A stretch of DNA of 6,146 bases from Lysobacterales bacterium. Its GTDB lineage: Bacteria; Pseudomonadota; Gammaproteobacteria; Xanthomonadales; SZUA-36. Positions 1 to 6,146 of this stretch are shown here, in pieces. A program made the position numbers and the translations under genes. The notes beneath the pieces were generated by a model. The model searched no databases. It was given only the letters and a program-made list of their open reading frames with translations, and was not told the DNA's origin. Location: positions 1 to 6,146 of the forward strand of contig JARFQZ010000298.1 in NCBI GenBank assembly GCA_029287515.1, given 5' to 3'. How positions within the stretch are numbered: the stretch's first letter is position 1; every line of letters starts with the position of its first letter.

Positions 1-53
1 GCCCAATAACGTGCCGCTGTGCGAGGCAATGCAGTAGACCAGAGTTCGACGAA

Positions 54-82
54 TCAGCCCGCGCACTCACGTGGCGGGCTGA
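54..82 (-). terminator. Stem-loop after the export operon, probable transcript end
   Basis: A perfect 9-bp inverted repeat, TCAGCCCGC (54-62) and GCGGGCTGA (74-82), lies 19 bases past the stop codon of the last permease gene on the minus strand. Inside the 11-nt loop, CAC (64-66) can pair with GTG (71-73), leaving one bulged G and a 4-nt loop, so the hairpin is very stable and GC-rich. On the minus-strand transcript the stem is followed by AUUCGUC, which is a poor U-tract. It may be a weak intrinsic terminator or a 3'-end-protecting hairpin. The stem is seen directly; termination is inferred from its position. Confidence 0.6.
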
Positions 83-101
83 CTCCGGTGTCCCGTTCTG
101 A

Positions 102-1319
102 TCAGACGCTGCGGGTGGCCAGTGCCGGCGGACTGTTGGCAGCGCGGCGGGCAGGCAGCAGTACGGCCAGCTGACCCAGAATCCACAGCGCCATCATTCC
201 GACGGGCAGGTACCACAGCGGTACCCGGCCGACCTCGTACTGCGTGTCCAGGAACCAGTTGAGACCAACGGTGCCGATCAACCCAACCGCCAGACCTGCC
301 GAGGTGATCAGCCAGTTTTCCACCATGAAGTAGCGAACGATGTCGGCCCTGGTGGCGCCCAGCGCACGGCGAGTCCCGATTTGCTTGCGTCGCTGGGTTA
401 CGCTGAACCATGCCAGCCCGATGATTCCCAGGCCGGTCACGCCCGTAAGCACAATGATGACGCCGGAGAGCAGTTTGACCATGGCGATGTCACGGGAATA
501 GGTCCTGCTCTTCTGTTCCGGATAACTGCGCACGATCTCGACGATCCGGCTTCGGTTTTTCGACAGGTATGCTTCGGTCGCCTGCATCACCTGGTCCAGT
601 TGCCCCGGCTCGGCCCGCACGACATACATCATCTGCCCGCCGAACATCGAGATCTCCGGGGTCAGGGCCGTGTTGTTCACGTTCCTGGAGGTTGGCCAGG
701 CGTTCTGCATATGGTCGTAGATGCCGATGATCTCCATCGGTTGCTGGCCATTGGGTTCGTCCCACACGGTTTTGCCCAGTGCGTCGCCATCCGGGAACAG
801 GTTGTCAGCCAGCGCCTGGCTGATGACCAGTACCCTGGCCACTTCCATCTCTTCAAAACTGCGGGTGACCATCTCGTCCGGTGTGAACATCCTGCCGGCG
901 ACCAATTCGAGGCCAAAGGCATCCAGGCCATGCTCATCCACCATGAACTTGCCGAAGTTGATGGATTCGTTGGAAGGCATTTCAGGGTCGGTATACAGGT
1001 CTTCACCCCAGCCGCTGCCGCTGACCGGCATGGATTGGGTCGGCGCAGCAGCCAGTACACCCGGTATGGCCCGGATGGCTTCCAGGTCATCGCGGTACAA
1101 CTGCCTCTGGTCCACGTTCGAATCGAACAGGTTGGTGATGAACATCGCGGTGTTTTCTTCATCCAGGCCCGACGGGCGGGCAATGTCGGCAGAGCGTTCT
1201 TGGATGATGAAGGCCGCATTGGTGACGATGGCCAGGGTCAGGGCGATCTGCAGCGCGATCAGGATCACGCCCAGCTTGTTGCGAAGCAGGGAGCGAAAAA
1301 TGGGTCCAATGTCTTTCAT
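102..1319 (-). CDS. ABC transporter permease, MacB/FtsX fold (second permease)
   Basis: This 405-residue inner-membrane permease is probably one half of a heteromeric MacB-like exporter. A first membrane helix at about residues 15-38 is followed by a periplasmic domain of about 245 residues (MacB_PCD type). Three C-terminal helices lie at about 283-307, 335-356 and 368-390. The FtsX-family coupling segment after helix 2 is clear: QRRKQIGTRRALGATRADIV (309-328), the conserved cytoplasmic stretch that contacts the ATPase. There is no nucleotide-binding domain; that is the separate protein encoded at 2645-3367. The ATG start is supported by AGGA about 7 nt upstream, which overlaps the TGA stop of the preceding permease (TGAGGAAAAT), with a 10-bp gap between the genes. 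I see no cysteine in this protein, unlike its partner. It is the last gene of the operon, followed by the hairpin at 54-82. The family call is firm; the substrate is unknown. Confidence 0.93.
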   Translation of the reverse strand: MKDIGPIFRSLLRNKLGVILIALQIALTLAIVTNAAFIIQERSADIARPSGLDEENTAMFITNLFDSNVDQRQLYRDDLEAIRAIPGVLAAAPTQSMPVSGSGWGEDLYTDPEMPSNESINFGKFMVDEHGLDAFGLELVAGRMFTPDEMVTRSFEEMEVARVLVISQALADNLFPDGDALGKTVWDEPNGQQPMEIIGIYDHMQNAWPTSRNVNNTALTPEISMFGGQMMYVVRAEPGQLDQVMQATEAYLSKNRSRIVEIVRSYPEQKSRTYSRDIAMVKLLSGVIIVLTGVTGLGIIGLAWFSVTQRRKQIGTRRALGATRADIVRYFMVENWLITSAGLAVGLIGTVGLNWFLDTQYEVGRVPLWYLPVGMMALWILGQLAVLLPARRAANSPPALATRSV

Positions 1320-1329
1320 GATATTTTCC

Positions 1330-2652
1330 TCACAGTGCTTTCAACAAGCCGGCCGGCGCCTGGCGGGAAACTCTCCACACCGGGTACAGGCCTGCCAGGA
1401 TCGCTGAGATGACGGCCAGGCACACAGCGGTCGCCAGCATCACGGGATCCAGATGAACCAGGTGCTGGTAACCTCGGTAAAGGCTTTCGATGCCTTTAAG
1501 CCCCAGCCAGGCCAGGCCAACGCCGACGATACCGCCGGCCACACCAATGGTGGCTACCTCGACCAGGTTCTGCGCGAACACGGCCTGGCGGCTGGCGCCC
1601 ATGGCGCGCCGGACAGCCACTTCACCGCTTTTACCCAAAAACTTGGCCATCAAAAGGCCAACAGTATTGAGCACGCAAACCAGCAGGAACAGGAAGCTGA
1701 GCCTGACCAGAACGCGGTTGTCGTTGGTCACCACCCGGTTGACCACCAGCCATTCCTTCACATTGGAAATAAAGTTGTTCAGCGGTCGCTGGAATCGTCC
1801 GATCTGCTTCTGGTCCCTGACGTAGTTATCCAGGTAATCCTTGTAAGCGGCAGCCTGGTCCGGTGTTTCCAGTTCGGCCCAGAATTGCGTCCAGACACAT
1901 TCAGACTTCAGGAACGCCTCGATAACCGGCAGGCTGTCATCCATCGGCGCCCAGCAGTTGGTATTGCCGTTGGGGCCCAGCACCAGGTCGATGGCGCGGG
2001 TAAACGGCAGGAAGATCTGTTCGCTGTCTGAAAACCGGCGGCCGGCGTCCACGTGATAGAAGCGCGGAGTGGGTTGCCAGTCGTCGATGACGCCGGTGAT
2101 TTTGTAAAAATCGTCGTTCAGCTGGATGCTCTTGCCGACGCTGTTTTCACCGTTGAACAGCCGGTCATTCAGTTTCCTTCCAATCACGATCATGCTGGCA
2201 TGATCTTCATCCGCCTTGCTGGGCCAGGGCGCGCCGTAGATGAACGGCACGTCGAACATGCTGAAGAATGTTTCATAGGTGGCGCGCACATTTTCATTGA
2301 AGGGCGGCTCATCGCCTTCGGGGACCACCACCATGTCCGAGCCGTACATGTGCACCTGGCGGGTGGCCGGTGTATCCGAGTTCATCAGGAACTGGCCATC
2401 CTGGTAGGTCAGCTGCGGCTGGACGTCGCTGGCGGATTCGGTTGGATCCTCGTTTGGGTCCCAGTTGTCGAGCTGGACCGCGTAAAGCACATCGCTCTTG
2501 TGCGGAATCGGGTCACCCGACATCAGGTAATACACCGTGAACGTCGTCATGAAGGCACCGATACCCAGTCCCAGCGCCAGCACCATGAGGGCTGAAAGAA
2601 CCGGCGTCCGGCGAATGCTGGTCATGGCCAGCCTGAGATAGTAACTAAACAC
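1330..2652 (-). CDS. ABC transporter permease, MacB/FtsX fold (first permease)
   Basis: This 440-residue permease has the MacB-type topology: helix 1 at about residues 18-43, a large periplasmic domain (about 44-314), then helices at about 315-337, 363-388 and 404-424. The FtsX signature segment KSGEVAVRRAMGASRQAVFA (341-360) is the ATPase-coupling region, as in MacB, LolC/E and FtsX. The start is GTG at 2652, not an ATG. A strong GGAGG (2659-2663) lies 6 nt upstream, and the start overlaps the ATPase stop codon by 8 bases (GTGTTTAG). The downstream ATG (residue 10) would cut into the N-terminal segment before helix 1. The periplasmic domain has two cysteines, C233 and C252, that could form a disulfide. 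It differs clearly in sequence from the next permease, so the pair most likely forms a heterodimer around two ATPase copies, as LolC and LolE do. Substrate unknown. Confidence 0.93.
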   Translation of the reverse strand: MFSYYLRLAMTSIRRTPVLSALMVLALGLGIGAFMTTFTVYYLMSGDPIPHKSDVLYAVQLDNWDPNEDPTESASDVQPQLTYQDGQFLMNSDTPATRQVHMYGSDMVVVPEGDEPPFNENVRATYETFFSMFDVPFIYGAPWPSKADEDHASMIVIGRKLNDRLFNGENSVGKSIQLNDDFYKITGVIDDWQPTPRFYHVDAGRRFSDSEQIFLPFTRAIDLVLGPNGNTNCWAPMDDSLPVIEAFLKSECVWTQFWAELETPDQAAAYKDYLDNYVRDQKQIGRFQRPLNNFISNVKEWLVVNRVVTNDNRVLVRLSFLFLLVCVLNTVGLLMAKFLGKSGEVAVRRAMGASRQAVFAQNLVEVATIGVAGGIVGVGLAWLGLKGIESLYRGYQHLVHLDPVMLATAVCLAVISAILAGLYPVWRVSRQAPAGLLKAL

Positions 2653-3367
2653 GGACCGCCTCCCTTTCCGGCATGGGTGTGACGTTGGGTGTAACAGCCG
2701 ACATCACATCACTGGCCCGACCGTCGAGAATGTGGATGTTCCGGTGCGCCCGGTGCGCCAGGTCCGGATCGTGCGTTACCATCACGATGGTCGTGCCTTC
2801 GGCGTTGATGGACTCAAGCAGTCGCATCACTATACCCGCCATTTCCGAGTCAAGGTTACCGGTGGGTTCGTCCGCCAGCAGAAACCGGGGCTTGCCCGCC
2901 AGTGCCCTGGCAATAGCCACCCTCTGTTGCTGCCCTCCGGACAACTGCGATGGCAGGTAGTTCTGACGCGAACCGAGTCCGACCAGGTCCAGCATGTCGC
3001 CCACGGCTTTGCGCCGCTCCGCGCCTGACCACCCGCGGTAACGCAGGGGAACATCGACATTGTCTGCCAGGTTAAGGTCGGGGATCAGGTTGAAGCTCTG
3101 GAAAATAAAGCCGACTTTCTCGTTCCTGATGCGGGACCGTTTACTGTCATTGAGCTGGCTGACATCTTCACCATCCAGTTCGTAAAGGCCGCTGGTGGAG
3201 GACTCGAGCAATCCTGCAATATTGAGAAAGGTCGTCTTACCGGAACCGGATGGGCCTGTTACGGCGACAAATTCGCCCTCATCCACGTGCAGGTCAAGTT
3301 CCCGCAGTGCGTGTGTTTCCACCAGTTCCGTCCGGTAGACCTTGCTAATGTTGCTCATTTTAAGCAT
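2645..3367 (-). CDS. ABC transporter ATP-binding protein, MacB/LolD type
   Basis: This 240-residue cytoplasmic ATPase should power the two permeases encoded directly downstream. All the expected motifs are intact: Walker A GPSGSGKTT (38-46), Q-loop FIFQSFNLIPDL (Q90), ABC signature LSGGQQQRVAIARAL (142-156), Walker B FLLADEP with D166 and E167, D-loop NLDS (171-174) and switch histidine H199 in VTHD. The wording of these motifs is that of the MacB/LolD/FtsE subfamily, which works with FtsX-fold permeases and drives conformational coupling across the periplasm rather than classical pore transport. A non-conserved tail of about 25 residues follows the H-loop region. The ATG at 3367 is chosen because GGAGGA sits about 9 nt upstream; a second ATG at residue 4 would be too far from it. 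It lies 32 bp after the adaptor gene, and its last 8 bases overlap the permease start. There is no fused membrane domain, unlike E. coli MacB. Confidence 0.96.
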   Translation of the reverse strand: MLKMSNISKVYRTELVETHALRELDLHVDEGEFVAVTGPSGSGKTTFLNIAGLLESSTSGLYELDGEDVSQLNDSKRSRIRNEKVGFIFQSFNLIPDLNLADNVDVPLRYRGWSGAERRKAVGDMLDLVGLGSRQNYLPSQLSGGQQQRVAIARALAGKPRFLLADEPTGNLDSEMAGIVMRLLESINAEGTTIVMVTHDPDLAHRAHRNIHILDGRASDVMSAVTPNVTPMPEREAVRV

Positions 3368-3399
3368 GTGATGATTCCTCCAGAGTCAAATGTGTCGTA

Positions 3400-4680
3400 T
3401 CAGTCCACGACCTGTATCGTTTCGTAATTTGTGAATTCGGTGATGCTCGAGATGATGACCTCATCGCCCTCGGCGAGGCCGGATATGACCTCGACCTCGG
3501 CGGCGCTGCGCGCGCCAAGCCGGATATTGCGACGCTCCGCCAGTCCGTTTTCAGACAACACGAATGCGAGTCTTCCTCCGCCGCCGTCGGCAAATGCGCC
3601 ACGCTGCAATTTCAGAACACCGAGCAGCTCGTCCATCATCACGCGAACCGTGACCCGCTGGTTCTGACGCAGGCCGGGTGGTGTTTCATCCGCAAAGCGT
3701 ATCCGGCCAACGACTTCGTTATTGACCACTTCGGGTGACAGTGAAACCAGTTCGCCACGATAGCCGGCGCCGTTGTATTGAACTTCTCCTGCAAGTCCCA
3801 GGCCCAGGTCATCCGCGTAGGCTTCGGGAATCCGGATCTCGACTTCAAAGGCGGTCAGGTCCACCACGGTGATCAGGGGCGCATTCCGTGTGACGACAGC
3901 TTTCTGAGTGACTTCCACGTTGCCTACGATGCCGTCTACCGGTGAACGGATCGCCAACTCGTCGACCCGGCGTTGCAGTTCATTGACAACGAGTTCCTGC
4001 CTGCCGACGGCGAGCTCCCGGGTTTCCGTTTCGAACTCCAGGCTCTCGCTTTCCAGCCGGGAGTCCTGCACCGCGTGGTTGTATTCGACTTTAGCCCTGG
4101 CCAGTTCGTCCCGGGCCCGTTCGTAATCGATTTCCGAGATCGCGTTCGTTTCGATCGACTTATCGGCCCGGCGCATTTCCCGCTCCGCGGCGGTAAGTTT
4201 CACACGCGCCAGGTCAATCGTTTGCTGGCTTGAGACCTGCGCCTTGCGCGCCTGGATTTTCTCCCGTTCCAGTTCGGCGCTGAGGCTGTCCAGGGTAGAT
4301 TGCTCCTGCATAAACTCTGACCGCACCTCGGGGCTGTCGATCGTTGCAAGTACCTGCCCGGGACGGACCGTGTCACCCGGCAGCACCTCGAGAGTGACCG
4401 TGCCGGTGGCCGGACTGTAGAGCGTCGGACTGACGGCAGCGACTACCCGGCCCTGTACATTGAGATCGCGGACCAGGTCGCCCCGGTTCACCACTGCCGT
4501 GCGAATGCGTTCGGCGGAGACACTGGCTTCTGCGCTCATCCACGTGGACAGCGTGGATCCCAAAACGAAAACCAGGCCCAGGCCGAGCACCGCGCCGACG
4601 GCCCATTTGAGCCAGCCCAGGCGGTTGTTTTTTTCAAGCAATACGTCCTGTGCGGACGTGTCGCGGATTCCCTCGTGCAT
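3400..4680 (-). CDS. Periplasmic adaptor (membrane fusion protein), HlyD/MacA-like
   Basis: This 426-residue membrane fusion protein should bridge the inner-membrane ABC complex to an outer-membrane channel. One N-terminal anchor helix lies at about residues 22-45 (LGWLKWAVGAVLGLGLVFVL), preceded by a short cytoplasmic tail. The first half of a lipoyl-like domain follows (about 83-117, with ATGTV and PGDTVRPGQVLATID). Next is a long charged helical hairpin or coiled coil (about 120-240), and then the second lipoyl half (IRSPVDGIVGNVEVTQKAVV, 244-263). A beta-barrel domain (about 277-350) and a membrane-proximal domain to the C-terminus complete the protein. I take the ATG at 4680. The frame stays open up to 4872, but that extension runs into the divergent gene at 4786 and adds 64 residues with no adaptor-like character. 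The Shine-Dalgarno is weak (GGAAAA about 5 nt upstream). First gene of the operon; no outer-membrane partner gene is visible. The family call is firm; MacA is the nearest analogue by context. Confidence 0.93.
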   Translation of the reverse strand: MHEGIRDTSAQDVLLEKNNRLGWLKWAVGAVLGLGLVFVLGSTLSTWMSAEASVSAERIRTAVVNRGDLVRDLNVQGRVVAAVSPTLYSPATGTVTLEVLPGDTVRPGQVLATIDSPEVRSEFMQEQSTLDSLSAELEREKIQARKAQVSSQQTIDLARVKLTAAEREMRRADKSIETNAISEIDYERARDELARAKVEYNHAVQDSRLESESLEFETETRELAVGRQELVVNELQRRVDELAIRSPVDGIVGNVEVTQKAVVTRNAPLITVVDLTAFEVEIRIPEAYADDLGLGLAGEVQYNGAGYRGELVSLSPEVVNNEVVGRIRFADETPPGLRQNQRVTVRVMMDELLGVLKLQRGAFADGGGGRLAFVLSENGLAERRNIRLGARSAAEVEVISGLAEGDEVIISSITEFTNYETIQVVD

Positions 4681-4785
4681 AAAATTTTCCAGCTGGTGTT
4701 GTATGTTTGACGACACGAGTTGCGAAATGGTTACGTTTACGTGGCAAGATTCCGTTAGCCGGCCGCATCGTGTATCGTCATCGGC
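4681..4785. promoter_or_regulatory. Divergent intergenic control region with imperfect inverted repeat
   Basis: This 105-bp spacer separates the adaptor start (minus) from the start of the unknown gene (plus), so promoters for both must lie in or near it. TGACGACACGA (4708-4718) recurs inverted as TCGTGTATCGTCA (4768-4780), identical over 11 bases apart from a 2-nt insertion. A tandem hexamer TTACGT-TTACGT occupies 4731-4742. A weak minus-strand promoter could be TTCGCA (4726-4721), a 17-nt gap and TACAAC (4703-4698), each 4 of 6 to sigma-70 consensus; TTGCCA (4747-4742) is a better -35 but lacks a matching -10. For the plus gene, TATCGT (4773-4778) is a possible -10. The repeats are seen directly; the promoter and operator roles are inferred. 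Confidence 0.4.
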
Positions 4786-5154
4786 ATGAGCAATCGCTCC
4801 CTGACAACGGACGTAACGGGTATGCAGGCCAGTGTGCTGGACCATGCCAGTGAATTCGTCGACCTGGTGCATGAGAAGGCGGCCGGGGAGTACCGGCGCC
4901 TGTTGGGTTCAGGCCGGTTCCATGGCGAACTGGCGCGTGAAAGCGTGTTCAACCACGGCAAGCTCTACGTCTATGCTGAATTCAGTGTTTTTCGAGCGGA
5001 ATTTCTCCGGCGATTTCCGGATGCCAGCCCGGCTGCCTGTATCAACGCCTTCAGCAGCCTGTTACTGAAGAACGATATTTCCATCACGAACCTGGTCGAG
5101 TTCGTGGAAGGTTCGGACGACCGGCGGCAACTGCTGCTGAACCAGCCGGACTGA
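4786..5154 (+). CDS. Unrecognised 122-residue protein, divergent from export operon
   Basis: I do not recognise this protein. It is small, soluble-looking and rich in charged residues, with no signal peptide, membrane helix or obvious DNA-binding motif, and one cysteine (C85). Predicted helices include about residues 14-42 (VLDHASEFVDLVHEKAAGEY) and a Leu/Asn-rich C-terminal part (LLLKNDISITNLVEFVEGSD, 92-111). The middle contains an aromatic stretch, KLYVYAEFSVFRAEFLRRF (59-77). The reading frame shows the same strong G/C third-position bias as its neighbours, and its placement between a divergent and a convergent gene supports a real gene. An in-frame stop at 4756 limits the start to ATG 4786 or ATG 4822 (residue 13). 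Neither has a good Shine-Dalgarno; a -10-like TATCGT ends 7 nt before 4786, so a leaderless message is possible. A role linked to the exporter is only positional inference. Confidence 0.72.
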   Translation: MSNRSLTTDVTGMQASVLDHASEFVDLVHEKAAGEYRRLLGSGRFHGELARESVFNHGKLYVYAEFSVFRAEFLRRFPDASPAACINAFSSLLLKNDISITNLVEFVEGSDDRRQLLLNQPD

Positions 5155-5210
5155 AGGTCAGGGGATCGCGCAAGCATTCTCGTGGATTCGATATCCCATG
5201 CCGCGCAAGT
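5155..5210. other. Convergent intergenic gap, no clear terminator
   Basis: This 56-bp gap lies between the stop codons of the unknown gene (plus) and the MscS-type gene (minus). It contains an 8-bp direct repeat CGCGCAAG at 5167-5174 and 5202-5209, and a loose GGGAT (5162-5166) / ATCCC (5193-5197) pairing. Neither forms a convincing hairpin followed by a U-tract on either strand, so how transcription ends here cannot be read from sequence. Confidence 0.4.
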
Positions 5211-6146
5211 TCAAGCGGGCTTGGGCGCAGGGTCCTCATGCCAGCGTTCCGGGGGCACCAGCTTGGCTTTTTCCGGATCGGCCACGTATGCGGGCGACAT
5301 GATCTGAACGCCGTGTTCGTTGAACACGTCCTGGATATTGGCATGCAAATCCGAGTAGATCCGCGGGAGGTCTGTAACGTCCTTAGAGTAGCCGTTTACC
5401 TGGTATTCCACAGCGAAATCACCCAGGGAACTTTGCAGCATGAATGGCGTTGGCGTCTTCTTGATGCCTTCTGTGCGCCTGGCGGCTTCAATCAGCATGG
5501 CTTCGACCTGGCGCCATGGCGTGTCGTAGCCGATGCTAACCGTTGTGTGCAACAGCAGCCCCTCGGTCTTTGCCAGCTGTGAGTAGTTGATTACGTCCGA
5601 ATTCAAAATATTGGAATTGGGAATGACCACGAATTCGTTTTTGGGGGTGCGGACGCGAGTGATCATTACTTTGAGATCTTCGACCGTGCCCACGGTCTCT
5701 CCAACCTTGATCCGGTCACCCACGCGAAAAGCACCACGGTAGGTCATGCTCAGGCCCGCAAGTAAATTGGCGATAAGCGAGGAAGAGCCCAGCGAAAGCA
5801 GGATACCGACAAAGACGGTTACGCCTTTGAAAGCCAGTGAATCGGAGCCTGGAATATACGGATATGCGACGACTATGGCAAAGGCGATGACAAGAATTCG
5901 GACGATCTTGTAGGTAGGCATCGCCCATTCCGCTTCGAAGCTTTCCAGCCGAATCCGGCCGTGTTCAATCGCGCGGAAGAATGCACGAAAGAACTTGAGC
6001 AGATAAATGGTTAGAATCCAGAGAATGACCAGGAAGATCAGGTTTGGCAGGGCGGAAACAAATCCGAGCCACAGGCTCTCCAGCGGATTGACGACGAAGC
6101 GGAACAGCGTACGCGCGAGAGGTCGGGTCCAGGGATACAGTCCCAG
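5211..6146 (-). CDS. MscS-family mechanosensitive ion channel, 5' end outside window
   Basis: This gene encodes an inner-membrane small-conductance mechanosensitive channel that should release solutes on hypo-osmotic shock. The window holds the C-terminal 311 residues. The frame is open without a stop from 5211 to the right edge, and the residues before the internal ATG at 5921 continue the family pattern (LGLYPWTRPLARTL, then the helix LPNLIFLVILWILTIYLLKFF), so 5921 is not the start. Counting from that Met, another helix lies at about 5-23. The pore-lining TM3 and the turn after it follow (LGSSSLIANLLAGLSMTYRG, 44-63, then AFRVGDRIKVGETVGTVEDL). The beta-domain signature TRVRTPKNEFVVIPNSNILN (88-107) and the alpha/beta cytoplasmic cage domain (about 120-215) come next, then a short Pro/Ala tail. 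At least one helix precedes the visible part, suggesting a larger protein than E. coli MscS (286 residues). It is convergent with the small gene at 4786-5154 and appears unrelated to the exporter. Confidence 0.94.
   Translation of the reverse strand: MGLYPWTRPLARTLFRFVVNPLESLWLGFVSALPNLIFLVILWILTIYLLKFFRAFFRAIEHGRIRLESFEAEWAMPTYKIVRILVIAFAIVVAYPYIPGSDSLAFKGVTVFVGILLSLGSSSLIANLLAGLSMTYRGAFRVGDRIKVGETVGTVEDLKVMITRVRTPKNEFVVIPNSNILNSDVINYSQLAKTEGLLLHTTVSIGYDTPWRQVEAMLIEAARRTEGIKKTPTPFMLQSSLGDFAVEYQVNGYSKDVTDLPRIYSDLHANIQDVFNEHGVQIMSPAYVADPEKAKLVPPERWHEDPAPKPA

Noticed and set aside
1..53. A gene, or the end of one, at the left edge
   Set aside because: No convincing coding frame, start signal or tRNA fold can be supported in so short a stretch.
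381..1412. A 343-codon plus-strand open frame opposite the second permease
   Set aside because: It lies antisense to a gene with clear FtsX-family motifs. Its product is rich in His, Asp and Gly with no recognisable domain. Long antisense frames are common in GC-biased coding DNA.
1453..2595. Plus-strand open frames of 192 and 180 codons opposite the first permease
   Set aside because: Both are antisense to a well-supported permease, have low-complexity His/Val/Gln-rich products, and show no ribosome site or family resemblance.
4681..4872. 64-residue N-terminal extension of the adaptor up to 4872
   Set aside because: It would overlap the divergent coding gene at 4786 and the whole intergenic region. 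Its residues do not resemble an adaptor N-terminus, whereas a Met at 4680 gives a short cytoplasmic tail and then the anchor helix.
4755..4961. Minus-strand 68-codon frame over the small plus gene
   Set aside because: Its product is Ser/Arg/Pro-rich shadow sequence, and the plus frame has the better codon bias.
5162..5209. Bidirectional terminator between the two convergent genes
   Set aside because: Only a 5-bp pairing with a 26-nt loop and an 8-bp direct repeat are visible, with no U-tract on either strand.
5919..5921. ATG at 5921 as the start of the MscS-type gene
   Set aside because: The frame continues open to the right edge and encodes a further membrane helix and family-like sequence, so this Met is internal.

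Overview
The window looks like chromosomal DNA from a Gram-negative bacterium. Base composition is moderately GC-rich (about 55-60% by eye), with strong G/C preference at third codon positions. A split MacAB-type ABC export operon with a membrane-anchored periplasmic adaptor implies an inner and an outer membrane. A gammaproteobacterium of the Xanthomonadales/Chromatiales kind is my guess from protein flavour; I cannot assign a genus.

Layout. Positions 102-4680 on the minus strand carry a tight four-gene operon, transcribed right to left. It encodes an HlyD/MacA-like adaptor (4680-3400), a MacB/LolD-type ATPase (3367-2645) and two different FtsX-fold permeases (2652-1330 and 1319-102). Spacings are 32 bp, an 8-bp overlap and 10 bp, so co-translation of the last three genes is likely. 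A strong hairpin at 54-82 lies just past the last stop codon and is the likely 3' end of the transcript. Positions 1-53 hold nothing I can identify.

At 4681-4785 a 105-bp divergent intergenic region separates the operon from a plus-strand gene for an unrecognised 122-residue protein (4786-5154). This spacer holds an imperfect inverted repeat, a tandem TTACGT hexamer and weak promoter-like elements. After a 56-bp convergent gap, a minus-strand MscS-family mechanosensitive channel gene runs from 5211 off the right edge, with its 5' end missing.

How the genes work together. The ATPase should dimerise and power the two permeases, giving a heteromeric version of the MacB mechanotransmission exporter. 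The adaptor would link this to an outer-membrane TolC-like channel, which is not in the window. The substrate cannot be read from sequence. The small divergent gene may be functionally tied to the operon through the shared spacer, but this is only positional inference. The MscS channel is a separate envelope/osmotic protein. I see no mobile elements, CRISPR arrays, tRNA or rRNA. Apart from the unknown small protein and the divergent control region, the window is fairly ordinary.
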